Positions 1 through 6,218 of a stretch of 6,218 bases of DNA are shown in pieces. Location: the NCBI GenBank assembly GCA_025057335.1, contig JANWXG010000161.1:1-6218 (forward strand), written 5' to 3'. The notes below the pieces were generated by a model. It made no database searches. It was not told the origin of the DNA and was given only the letters and a program-made list of their open reading frames with translations. Positions within the stretch are counted from its first letter, which is position 1; each line of letters begins with the position of its first letter. This DNA is from a bacterium. GTDB lineage: Bacteria > Armatimonadota > HRBIN16. The position numbers and the translations under genes were made by a program.

Positions 1-801
1 ACTGTACATGACCCCGCCCCACATCTGGGCGAGCTCGGCTTGATGAAGTACTATCGTTGGCGTCGTCCCCTTATGGAAGCGGTACGTCGCAGGGCGGACT
101 GGATTATCGTGCCTGGTGGCGACACGCGCAGGCAACTGCTGGAACTGCATCCCGAAATAGAGGAGGAGAGAGTCAGTGTTATCCCCCTAGGCGCGTACGA
201 CCACTTTCTGCGCTGGCAACGCCCGGACTATTCGGAGCAGCCCGGCACCGTGCTGTTTTTCGGCAGGATCAACGCCTACAAGGGGCTGGGCGTGCTGCTG
301 GAGGCGTGGGAACGGGTGACGACACAGTGCCCCCACGCGCGGCTGGTGATTGCAGGTCAGGGCTATGACCTGCCGAACTACCGCGAACGTATCCTGCGCA
401 ACCCACACTGCGTGCTGATAGACCGCTTTATCCCCTCTCAGGAGATGGCGCAGCTATTTACGGAGGCAAGCGTGGTGGTGCTTCCCTATGTGGAAGCGAC
501 GCAGAGCGGCGTGCTTTCCGTTGCCTTCGCCTTCGGTAAGCCCGCGATAGTCACCAGCGTGGGCAGCCTGCCCGAGATGGTTGAGGACGGGGTCAACGGG
601 CTGGTAGTGCCTCCGCGCGACCCCGACGCCCTAGCGGAGGCGCTCGTTCGGCTGCTGCAGGACGAGCCGCTCCGTTGCCGCCTACAGGAGGGTGTGAAAC
701 AGATAACCTCAGGTCGACTCAGCCACGAAACGCTGGCGCGGAGGACGGAGGAAGCATACCACCGAGCCATAGCGCACCGAAAGGGCTACTCGTGCGCATG
801 A
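1..801 (+). CDS. Glycosyltransferase family 4 (GT-B), 3' part, 5' end outside window
   Basis: Likely transfers a sugar from a nucleotide-sugar donor to a growing glycan or lipid-linked acceptor at the cytoplasmic face of the membrane. The frame is open from base 1, and its first residues (TVHDPAPHLGE) resemble the end of a GT4 N-terminal acceptor domain, so the TTG at 40 and ATG at 43 are probably internal and the gene starts upstream. In window numbering, a GT-B C-terminal donor domain follows: FFGRINAYKG gives Arg89 and Lys94, the pair that usually contacts the donor diphosphate. Next come LPYVEATQSG (Glu165), FGKP (179-181) and a GSLPEMVEDGVNGLVVPP segment, then a C-terminal helix. The second Glu of the usual E-x7-E motif is absent (Ser at +8); I recall this from a GT4 subgroup with a TQSG signature. 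Donor and acceptor cannot be told. The stop overlaps the convergent flippase gene by 16 bp. Family confidence is high, specificity unknown. Confidence 0.93.
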   Translation, partial: TVHDPAPHLGELGLMKYYRWRRPLMEAVRRRADWIIVPGGDTRRQLLELHPEIEEERVSVIPLGAYDHFLRWQRPDYSEQPGTVLFFGRINAYKGLGVLLEAWERVTTQCPHARLVIAGQGYDLPNYRERILRNPHCVLIDRFIPSQEMAQLFTEASVVVLPYVEATQSGVLSVAFAFGKPAIVTSVGSLPEMVEDGVNGLVVPPRDPDALAEALVRLLQDEPLRCRLQEGVKQITSGRLSHETLARRTEEAYHRAIAHRKGYSCA

Positions 802-2255
802 CCAGAGAATACTGCCTTCCACTGGCGTCGAGTATAGTAGGCCGTCGGGTTGCGATGGTACTGCCAGCCGTAAAGGAGCAGGTACAGGTTGCCATGAATC
901 AGCGCAGCGATAACCAGCTCCACAATCGCAGGGAGGGGTAGGAGATACGTAGCGCCCCAGGCAATCGCAGAAGCCCCCGCCGCAGCTGCCCACCCGTCGG
1001 TCACCGCACGCCACAGCAGGCGGAATCGCATCCCGTAGAGGCGTACCAACCCTCCTATCATGAAGGCGGAGCGCGCAAACATCGCCAGAGTGAACACCTG
1101 CGCTACTGCCACAGCTCCCCACTGTCCCCGTCCATACGCTAGCCCGCCCAGAGCCACCACTAGGGAGACCCAGTAGGCGTAGACCGCCACCTGTGGGCGT
1201 CTCGTCGCCCAGAAGAAGCTGACCAGAATCCCCCCTGCAATCCCGTGTGCGAGAGCATACACCGATAACCACTGTAACACGGGCACGCAGGGCAGCCACT
1301 TGCTCGTGAACAACCCCAATACGAACACCTGTGCGTTGAAAAGCCAGAAGAAGTATATGGGCGACAACACGAAAGAGAGCAGCCGGCAGGCGCGTAGCAA
1401 CGTGGTCTGTTGCGCTTGCTTGTCTTCCACTTGCGACAACACGGGAAACAGCACCCGGTTTGCCTGCACAGCGAGCTGGTTAATGGGCAAGGTGGTCCAG
1501 TTGTAGGGCAAGGCGTAGTAGCCTAGGATTTGCGCTCCTTGCCAGCGCGCGAGGTATGCAGTGTCGGCGTTCAACAGGGCAAACGCGCTGAGCCTATCGA
1601 GGATAATCCACCTTCCGAAACGGAACATCTCTACAAACAGGCTCCAGTTGAACATCAGCTTGGGGCACCACCCCGTGAGCCACCATACCGTAATGGCAAG
1701 CGCCACAGCGCGTGAGACCGTCCCCCACACGATGCTCCACGCACCGTAGCCTAGCGCAGCCAGGGTCACCATCACCCCTGCAGAGACCAAAGGCGGAAGG
1801 AACTCCGTCAGCGCCTGTGCGCGCCAGCGCTGTGCCTTCTGGAGCAACGCGGTCGGGATAGAGGCTGCCGCCATCACCACGATGTTCAACGAGAGCGCCC
1901 GCAGTAGCGGAACAACAGCGGGTTCTTTCATCACCAGCGCTACCTGCGGAGCGAGAAGGCACACTAGTAGCGCTGCTGTGGAGGCAGTCAGCATCACCGG
2001 CAGGAAAAGGGAATGCGCTACTTGGCGTGTGTCGCCGCGGTGCGCAATCAGTGCATGCCCGAGTCCTAGGTCTGGCAGCATCTGTACGGCATGCACCACA
2101 ATCACGGACATGTTGTACAGTCCGAAGTGCTCGGGCAGAAGCAGACGCGCAAGGATCACGCTGCTGATTAAGGTAATAGCGCGAGCGCTCAACGCGCCCG
2201 CACTAACCCATGCTACCCCTCGGGTGAAAGAACGCTCTGCACCCTCTCTTTGCAA
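786..2255 (-). CDS. Wzx-type oligosaccharide flippase (MOP superfamily polysaccharide exporter)
   Basis: Polytopic inner-membrane protein expected to flip a lipid-linked repeat unit from the cytoplasmic to the outer face. From the TTG at 2255 it is 489 residues, normal for the family. Family-like segments are ILARLLLPEHFGLY (about 34-47), MLPDLGLGHALI (59-70), a central YYALPYNWTTLPIN (246-259) followed by NRVLFPVLSQVEDKQAQ, and SKWLPCVPVLQWL (318-330). These match the RLL-P-FG, DLG-G, Y-LPYN and KW-P-PVLQ-L patterns of Polysacc_synt_3/WzxC-type exporters. About 12-14 hydrophobic segments run the whole length. The frame is open to an ATG at 2363, but the extra 36 residues (rich in C, H and R) do not look like the family N-terminus, and that DNA holds promoter-like elements. 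The only in-frame start codon I see nearer the domain is the TTG at 2255, with a weak GAGG 11 nt upstream. It is transcribed away from the secreted-protein gene and towards the glycosyltransferase gene. Substrate unknown. Confidence 0.9.
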   Translation of the reverse strand: MQREGAERSFTRGVAWVSAGALSARAITLISSVILARLLLPEHFGLYNMSVIVVHAVQMLPDLGLGHALIAHRGDTRQVAHSLFLPVMLTASTAALLVCLLAPQVALVMKEPAVVPLLRALSLNIVVMAAASIPTALLQKAQRWRAQALTEFLPPLVSAGVMVTLAALGYGAWSIVWGTVSRAVALAITVWWLTGWCPKLMFNWSLFVEMFRFGRWIILDRLSAFALLNADTAYLARWQGAQILGYYALPYNWTTLPINQLAVQANRVLFPVLSQVEDKQAQQTTLLRACRLLSFVLSPIYFFWLFNAQVFVLGLFTSKWLPCVPVLQWLSVYALAHGIAGGILVSFFWATRRPQVAVYAYWVSLVVALGGLAYGRGQWGAVAVAQVFTLAMFARSAFMIGGLVRLYGMRFRLLWRAVTDGWAAAAGASAIAWGATYLLPLPAIVELVIAALIHGNLYLLLYGWQYHRNPTAYYTRRQWKAVFSGHAHE

Positions 2256-2310
2256 TCTCCAACGCGCCTCAAGCGTGTGCGAAATGTGATGAAAACAAGC
2301 GATTCTCCCG

Positions 2311-2319
2311 ACTATAACA
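2311..2319 (-). promoter_or_regulatory. Candidate extended -10 promoter of the flippase gene
   Basis: On the minus strand this reads TGTTATAGT: an extended -10 (TG, one base, then TATAGT, 5 of 6 to TATAAT). I find no good -35 at 16-18 nt, which is tolerated for extended -10 promoters. The start of transcription would fall near 2304, leaving about 50 nt before the TTG at 2255. If real, the longer reading frame from 2363 would lie mostly upstream of the transcript, which supports the shorter protein. Inferred from sequence only. Confidence 0.4.
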
Positions 2320-2334
2320 GCGGAGGGACATGCA

Positions 2335-2363
2335 TTGAGCCGCCCCACAGCGTTGCGTATCAT
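2335..2363 (+). promoter_or_regulatory. Candidate sigma-70 promoter for the secreted protein gene
   Basis: TTGAGC at 2335-2340 (4 of 6 to TTGACA), a 17 nt spacer, then TATCAT at 2358-2363 (5 of 6 to TATAAT). Transcription would begin near 2370, giving a leader of about 104 nt before the ATG at 2474. The -10 contains the reverse complement of the ATG that would start the long version of the flippase. It lies back to back with the minus-strand -10 at 2311-2316, so the two genes may be controlled from one shared region. Confidence 0.42.
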
Positions 2364-2420
2364 AGTAGCATAGCCTATCCAGACTCGTCAACGGCAGGAA
2401 TTGGGACACTGCGACGCCTT

Positions 2421-2463
2421 AATCTCCTTTTGCAGCGGGGATTGCTTACATAGAAGAGGAGGG
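2421..2463 (+). promoter_or_regulatory. Leader with two mutually exclusive pairings, one masking the Shine-Dalgarno
   Basis: Shine-Dalgarno: a strong AGAGGAGGG at 2455-2463 sits 10 nt before the ATG at 2474 and fixes that start. Pairing 1: AATCTCC (2421-2427) pairs with GGGGATT (2437-2443), seven pairs with one T-G wobble and a 9 nt loop, leaving the Shine-Dalgarno free. Pairing 2: TCTCCTTTT (2423-2431) pairs with AAGAGGAGG (2454-2462), nine pairs with two wobbles and a 22 nt loop, hiding it. They share bases 2423-2427, so only one can form at a time. This is what a simple translational switch or thermosensor looks like. However, a C/T run facing a purine-rich ribosome site can pair by chance, and I recognise no known riboswitch class. 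Confidence 0.27.
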
Positions 2464-2473
2464 TACTGGCGGA

Positions 2474-4450
2474 ATGGCTCGTAGCGCGTTGTGGATTATC
2501 GTAGCGACAGGGCTTCTGCTGGCTTCAGCCGCCCCCAACTACGCTGAACTGCAGGAGCGCGACATCCTGGCAACGTTCGGCATGATGGAGCACGCCTCAC
2601 TTGGCAGGCTCCCCGACGGCTGGATTTTTGTAGAACCTCCGCCCAGCGAAGACCCGATTAGTCTGGATACCACCACGCGCGTGCAAGGGCGGAGCAGTCT
2701 CAAGTTCAGCGTGAACGGCGCCCCTCCGGGTAGCAAATGGCACCTGCGATGCGTCGTACATGTCGGGCGCAACGGTGTGAAAATCGGCGACCGGCTCGTG
2801 ATGCGCGCTCGCGTGAAGACGGGAAACATGCGCAACGCGAGGCTTCGCGTCGGCTTGGGCGCTTCGCGAGCCGATGGCAGCACTATCGTTGCCGAAGAGC
2901 ACCGCATTGAGTCATCCAACACAGATTGGCGGCTATACGAGGCGAGCATCGTCGTGCCTGAAAACACCAGTAGGGTGAGCGCAGGTATCGTGCTGGACAT
3001 TCTGCGTACCGGACAGGGGGATGCGACTTTCTGGGTGGACGACGTCACCATCACCAATGGGGAGATGCTGGAAGTGCCTGTCAGGGCGCAACGCAACATT
3101 CGCACTTTCACCTACTTCTCTATACATCCCGACCCATACGAAAACGCCCGCCGATACGACGTGGTTATCCTCTCCCCACTGGACTGGATTCATGCGCGAC
3201 CAATTAAGTACTATAATCCCCAAGTCCAGCTATACGTATACTGCAACTCCGTGTCGACGGTTGGCACAGTGCCGGGCTGGATGGACCCGTTGGACTACGA
3301 GTATGTGACCACTCAGCGACGCGATTGGCTATTAACCGACCCACAGGGCAATCCGATACCCGAGCCAGGCTACCCAGGAAACCTGATGGTAGACATCGGG
3401 AAACCCGACCTACAGCAGCGTTGGGCAACACGCGCTGCACAGATAGCACAGCGATGCGGTTTCGACGGAGTGTTCATCGATAACATTACCTACAACTACT
3501 TGTCCTCCTCAGGGATCGCCTGCCGAGAGTATTCCACCGACGAGGAGTTCCGCCAAGCATTCACTCGTTTCTTGCAAACCGTCGTGCCGATGTTGCGCCA
3601 GCAAGGGCTGAAGGTCATGATGAACTTCGGATATCCATGGAACGAACATCCAATATACGAGACATGGATGCAGATGGCGGACATCATCTTAGCTGAGGCG
3701 TGGGTGCGAGTAAAGCATGATGGCTCGCTCTTCTTCCTGCACCCCCTTCTCCAGCTACGACATATCGACGCCCTGAATGTGCCCCATCCGGTGCTTTTCG
3801 CCGCGCAAGGACGCGCCGCGCCCGCGGAAGAGCAAGAGCGCCGTTACCTTCTTGGGTGCGCGCTGCTCAACGCGAACCAGCGCACTGCTTTCCATCTCGC
3901 ACCAATCCAGTACCAGCATCCTCCCGACTACCTACCCGACTATGAACTCGCTATCGGGCAGCCGCTGGAAGCATATGAACTGATTGCCGGCGAGAGGAGA
4001 AGTGGTGGTGTGTTCCGTAGAAGGTTTAGTAATGGCATCGTACTCGTGAACATGCATGCCTCTCAAGCCTTCACCGTCTCCTTGGATACCGACTACGTGG
4101 ACGCCTACGGCAAGGTGTATCGGCAGGGCGCAGTGGAGCTTTCCCCTCGCAGTGCGCTGATTTTGATGAAACCTAACTCGGGGCTACAGATTACCTTGAC
4201 CCCCGTTGGGGGCAGTTCACGCCGTCCCGGAGAAGAGACGCAGTTCGAGGTGGTTGCGCGGAATACGACCTCCGCTCCCATGTACAACTTCACGGTGCGA
4301 GTTTCCATACCCGACTCGATGCAGTTCATAGTGGGCAGCGCTAGCGATGGAGGCATCTACGATAGTGTCACGCGCACAGTAACCTGGTTTATCCCATCCC
4401 TTTCAGCCTCGCAAAGCGTGTCGCGTACGTTCCGGGCCCGTGTGCGGTAG
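2474..4450 (+). CDS. Secreted putative glycoside hydrolase (GHL15/GH114-like barrel) with CBM-like and DUF11-like domains
   Basis: 658 residues. The N-terminus is a signal peptide: Arg3, hydrophobic core 5-17, and ASA (17-19) as likely signal peptidase I site, so the protein acts outside the cytoplasmic membrane. Residues about 30-197 look like a jelly-roll carbohydrate-binding module of CBM4/9 style, with GRSSLKF and a closing TFWVDDVTI strand. Residues about 210-505 resemble a TIM-barrel putative hydrolase (GHL15/DUF4015/GH114 type): YDVVILSPLDW, WLLTDPQGNPI, GFDGVFIDNIT with Asp331 and Asp336, then VMMNFGYPWN and ILAEAW with Glu408. By analogy Asp336 and Glu408 are the best catalytic candidates. 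Residues about 510-566 form a small C-terminal sandwich (RRFSNGIVLVNMH, ending in SALILMK), usual after such barrels. Residues about 568-658 resemble a DUF11 beta domain (PGEETQFEVVARNTT), perhaps a spacer or surface contact. It lies between flippase and ligase genes, so its substrate may be the locus polysaccharide (inference). Fold assignment is fairly firm; activity is untested. Confidence 0.88.
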   Translation: MARSALWIIVATGLLLASAAPNYAELQERDILATFGMMEHASLGRLPDGWIFVEPPPSEDPISLDTTTRVQGRSSLKFSVNGAPPGSKWHLRCVVHVGRNGVKIGDRLVMRARVKTGNMRNARLRVGLGASRADGSTIVAEEHRIESSNTDWRLYEASIVVPENTSRVSAGIVLDILRTGQGDATFWVDDVTITNGEMLEVPVRAQRNIRTFTYFSIHPDPYENARRYDVVILSPLDWIHARPIKYYNPQVQLYVYCNSVSTVGTVPGWMDPLDYEYVTTQRRDWLLTDPQGNPIPEPGYPGNLMVDIGKPDLQQRWATRAAQIAQRCGFDGVFIDNITYNYLSSSGIACREYSTDEEFRQAFTRFLQTVVPMLRQQGLKVMMNFGYPWNEHPIYETWMQMADIILAEAWVRVKHDGSLFFLHPLLQLRHIDALNVPHPVLFAAQGRAAPAEEQERRYLLGCALLNANQRTAFHLAPIQYQHPPDYLPDYELAIGQPLEAYELIAGERRSGGVFRRRFSNGIVLVNMHASQAFTVSLDTDYVDAYGKVYRQGAVELSPRSALILMKPNSGLQITLTPVGGSSRRPGEETQFEVVARNTTSAPMYNFTVRVSIPDSMQFIVGSASDGGIYDSVTRTVTWFIPSLSASQSVSRTFRARVR

Positions 4451-4493
4451 GCATTTGTGCGGGTTTTTGCAGAAACCTCTGGCACAATTTGCC
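4450..4493 (+). terminator. Imperfect two-part stem-loop after the secreted-protein gene, possible terminator
   Basis: Beginning at the last base of the stop codon, GGCA (4450-4453) pairs with TGCC (4490-4493), and TTGTGC (4455-4460) pairs with GCACAA (4482-4487), across a small T/TT internal loop. Inside lies a second stem, GGTTT (4462-4466) with AAACC (4473-4477), extendable by a T-G wobble on each side to leave a TGCA loop. Total pairing is about 17 bp. No T-run follows, so it is not a textbook intrinsic terminator. It may instead protect the 3' end or weakly attenuate read-through into the next gene. Confidence 0.33.
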
Positions 4494-4508
4494 CTAAGGA
4501 CGTATAAT
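4479..4508 (+). promoter_or_regulatory. Sigma-70 promoter of the ligase/polymerase gene
   Basis: CTGGCA at 4479-4484 (4 of 6 to TTGACA), an 18 nt spacer, and a perfect TATAAT at 4503-4508. Transcription would start near 4515, about 53 nt before the ATG at 4568. The -35 lies inside the right arm of the stem-loop at 4450-4493. The leader begins with a short GC-rich hairpin: GCGCT (4519-4523) pairs with AGCGC (4533-4537), with the rejected GTG at 4529 in its loop. The gene can therefore be expressed apart from its upstream neighbour. Confidence 0.55.
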
Positions 4509-4567
4509 AGAAGCGACCGCGCTGCGTAGTGGAGCGCCCGCATATTTACGAAGGGGAAGGTGGGGTC

Positions 4568-6184
4568 ATGGCGAACGTCACGAACGCGCTGACGCAGCTT
4601 TACCATCGCAGCCTGACGAGCTACTACCGTGCATCGGAGTGGTGGGCAGAGTTCTTCAACCTCTCACGCCGACTCAGCCTGCTGATGCTGCTTATCGGCT
4701 TGGTAGGGGCATGGTTTGCTGCGCAAGCAGTGATGGTAGAGACATGGGGAGACTGGAGAATCCTCTTCGTTTACTCCATGTTTGTGCTCGTGCCGTTCGT
4801 ACTGTTTCCGATTATCACCCTGCACCCAGAGTGGATTGTCGTCGTTGTGACTTTTGCGGTCGCCTCACTCATCTCCCCGGTGTTCTGGGACTACCTGCCA
4901 GGTGCGGAGATGGGTTTGTCCCTTCCTAACGTCTTAGTGGCATATGGGTTATTTCTCATCGCGATACGCCACATGGTGGGGATTTCGTCGAGCCCGCGTT
5001 TGTGGTTTTCGCCTTCCAGCTGGGCGGTACTCTCCATGTTGCTGCTCAGTGTCGGGGCGGGACTGGTATACCACACGGTGGTTAGTGGGCTCTCGTATCG
5101 CAAAGAGATTGCTGAGTTGCAGCATACGATTATGTGGCTTCTCTACTTCCTGTTTATCGGTGTTGCCACCGACTCCCGGATGTTGCGCAGACTACAGATA
5201 GGAATCCTTGCTGTAGCGTTTGTCGGTTCTGTACCCACTATTCTACAAGCACTGGTCGGAGAGCAAGCTCTGTTCTTTCTCAAACTGACCCAAAGGGACA
5301 TCCGCTTGGAGAGGACAGAGGGCTTGCTGCGCGTATTGCCTCCAGGAGAAAACCTCATCCTGGTGACTTTCCTCATCTCCTGCCAGATGTTGAGTATCTC
5401 TTCTGGTTTGAAAAGGTGGGGATGGGCGGCTCTGACAACAGTCTACGGGATGGCTATCCTGATGACACTTACCCGACATTCCTGGTTCACTGCTTTATTT
5501 GGTTTGGGACTGTTCTGGCTTTTCGGTAGCACTCGCACCAAGGTAAATACGCTGCTCATTGGCTTCATCGTCGTCGTGCTCGTAGTCTCTGCAGCTGCTT
5601 TCGTCCGTCCCTTGCGGTTGCACGCGGAAAACGACTTCTTCGCCAAAATTAGCCGACGATTCATCAGCACTTTCCACGACGACCCCACCCAACACTCCCT
5701 GTCCAGGGTGACTTCTACCGGTCAGCGTACATATGAGAATAAGTTTGTTCTGAGCAAACTTCCTGAGTCGCCTTGGTTCGGCTACGGCTGGTCTGTGAAG
5801 CAACCTGTCAAGATATACCACAATCCGTATCTTGGCACTACCACTTTCGTGCCCGTCACATACATCCACAATGCGTTCTGGTGGATTGTCGGCAAGGGAG
5901 GTATCGTAGGTGCCGCGGGCTTGCTCATCCTATGGATAACAGGTATCGTGCGCGGGTACCTGTTGTATCGGCGATGCACCGACATGTACGCCAAGGCATG
6001 GCTGCTTGCCCTATGGGTCGGCTTCCTCGGCTTAATTCTCGCCTCACAGTTCGAACCGGTGTACTGGATCCGCAACCGAATTGTCGCTCCCGCGCTCACT
6101 TTAGCACTGATGGAAACCATCTACTACTATAGCATGGCGAACGGCAAATCGGTTCAGAGAGAGACCTCTTCAGCACAGGGATAG
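4568..6184 (+). CDS. Polytopic O-antigen ligase/polymerase family protein (Wzy/WaaL-like)
   Basis: 538 residues from the ATG at 4568, chosen because AAGGTGG (4557-4563) lies 4 nt upstream; a GTG at 4529 would add 13 unlikely residues with almost no leader. About 12-13 membrane segments fall roughly at 36-55, 62-83, 88-107, 117-136, 150-170, 184-200, 208-230, 258-276, 281-300, 303-320, 325-347, 435-465 and 477-495. The long hydrophilic loop at about 348-433 is typical of Wzy_C/PF04932 proteins and should face outward. It holds LPESPWFGYGW and leads to IHNAFWWIVGKGGIVG, whose His434-Asn435 fit exactly the H[NSQ]x9Gxx[GTY] motif described for WaaL ligases. LTRHSW (Arg303) matches the arginine segment usual before the loop. 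Such proteins take undecaprenyl-linked glycan from the flippase and either polymerise it or transfer it to lipid A-core, protein or another acceptor. Sequence alone cannot tell polymerase from ligase. Confidence 0.9.
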   Translation: MANVTNALTQLYHRSLTSYYRASEWWAEFFNLSRRLSLLMLLIGLVGAWFAAQAVMVETWGDWRILFVYSMFVLVPFVLFPIITLHPEWIVVVVTFAVASLISPVFWDYLPGAEMGLSLPNVLVAYGLFLIAIRHMVGISSSPRLWFSPSSWAVLSMLLLSVGAGLVYHTVVSGLSYRKEIAELQHTIMWLLYFLFIGVATDSRMLRRLQIGILAVAFVGSVPTILQALVGEQALFFLKLTQRDIRLERTEGLLRVLPPGENLILVTFLISCQMLSISSGLKRWGWAALTTVYGMAILMTLTRHSWFTALFGLGLFWLFGSTRTKVNTLLIGFIVVVLVVSAAAFVRPLRLHAENDFFAKISRRFISTFHDDPTQHSLSRVTSTGQRTYENKFVLSKLPESPWFGYGWSVKQPVKIYHNPYLGTTTFVPVTYIHNAFWWIVGKGGIVGAAGLLILWITGIVRGYLLYRRCTDMYAKAWLLALWVGFLGLILASQFEPVYWIRNRIVAPALTLALMETIYYYSMANGKSVQRETSSAQG

Positions 6185-6218
6185 ACTCTGGCACTGTTAG
6201 CGCTCGTTCCCCGACCAC
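6185..6218. other. Short tail after the ligase gene, no feature seen
   Basis: The final 34 bp follow the TAG stop. I see no ribosome site, start codon in good context, or convincing terminator hairpin before the window ends. Confidence 0.6.

Noticed and set aside
709..1299. Minus-strand 196-residue open frame overlapping the flippase gene, and similar long frames across the window
   Set aside because: They are out-of-frame shadows of well-supported genes: low-complexity translations without recognisable domains or ribosome sites.
2256..2363. N-terminal extension of the flippase to the ATG at 2363
   Set aside because: The extra 36 residues do not resemble the family N-terminus and overlap promoter-like elements on both strands.
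3264..3274. Perfect inverted repeat GGCAC-A-GTGCC
   Set aside because: Short, inside a well-supported coding region, and explained by ordinary codons; no reason to call an operator.
4480..4492. Sigma-54-like TGGCAC followed by TTGC
   Set aside because: Only 3 nt separate the two elements; sigma-54 promoters need 5. The sigma-70 reading with a perfect TATAAT explains the site better.
4529..4567. GTG start for the ligase gene at 4529
   Set aside because: It lacks a Shine-Dalgarno, lies about 14 nt from the predicted transcript start and in the loop of a hairpin; the ATG at 4568 has AAGGTGG upstream.
6186..6194. CTCTGGCAC repeats the 9-mer at 4477-4485, which includes the -35 upstream of the ligase gene
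   Set aside because: No -10 lies at the matching distance (6212-6217 reads CGACCA), and TGGCAC also occurs inside coding DNA, so a chance repeat is likely.

Overview
This 6.2 kb window (about 57-58% G+C by eye) looks like part of a bacterial locus for making and exporting a surface or extracellular polysaccharide. It holds four protein-coding genes and no RNA genes, mobile elements or CRISPR. In order they are: the 3' part of a GT4-family glycosyltransferase (+), a Wzx-type oligosaccharide flippase (-), a large secreted multidomain protein with a putative glycoside-hydrolase barrel (+), and a Wzy/WaaL-type polytopic O-antigen ligase or polymerase (+).

The source is a bacterium with sigma-70-like promoter elements and normal Shine-Dalgarno sites. 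The secreted protein's layout (carbohydrate-binding-like sandwich, GHL15/GH114-like barrel, DUF11-like tail) recalls environmental phyla such as Armatimonadota or Planctomycetota. That placement is a guess from gene style and was not tested.

Layout. Positions 1-801 carry the glycosyltransferase, cut off by the left window edge. Its 3' end overlaps that of the convergent flippase (786-2255, minus strand) by 16 bp. The flippase frame stays open to an ATG at 2363, but a TTG start at 2255 fits better, because the upstream 108 bp hold promoter-like elements. The 218 bp divergent region (2256-2473) holds a minus-strand extended -10, a plus-strand -35/-10 pair, and a leader in which a pyrimidine run can pair either with a nearby purine run or with the Shine-Dalgarno of the next gene. 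Positions 2474-4450 encode the secreted protein. Positions 4451-4567 hold an imperfect stem-loop that overlaps the -35 of a good promoter. Positions 4568-6184 encode the ligase/polymerase. The last 34 bp show nothing I can support.

How the genes may work together (inference): the GT4 enzyme adds a sugar to a lipid-linked repeat unit on the cytoplasmic face, the flippase moves the unit across the membrane, and the Wzy/WaaL-like protein polymerises it or transfers it to an acceptor outside. The exported barrel protein may then trim, release or bind the polymer, as dedicated hydrolases such as PelA do in other exopolysaccharide loci.
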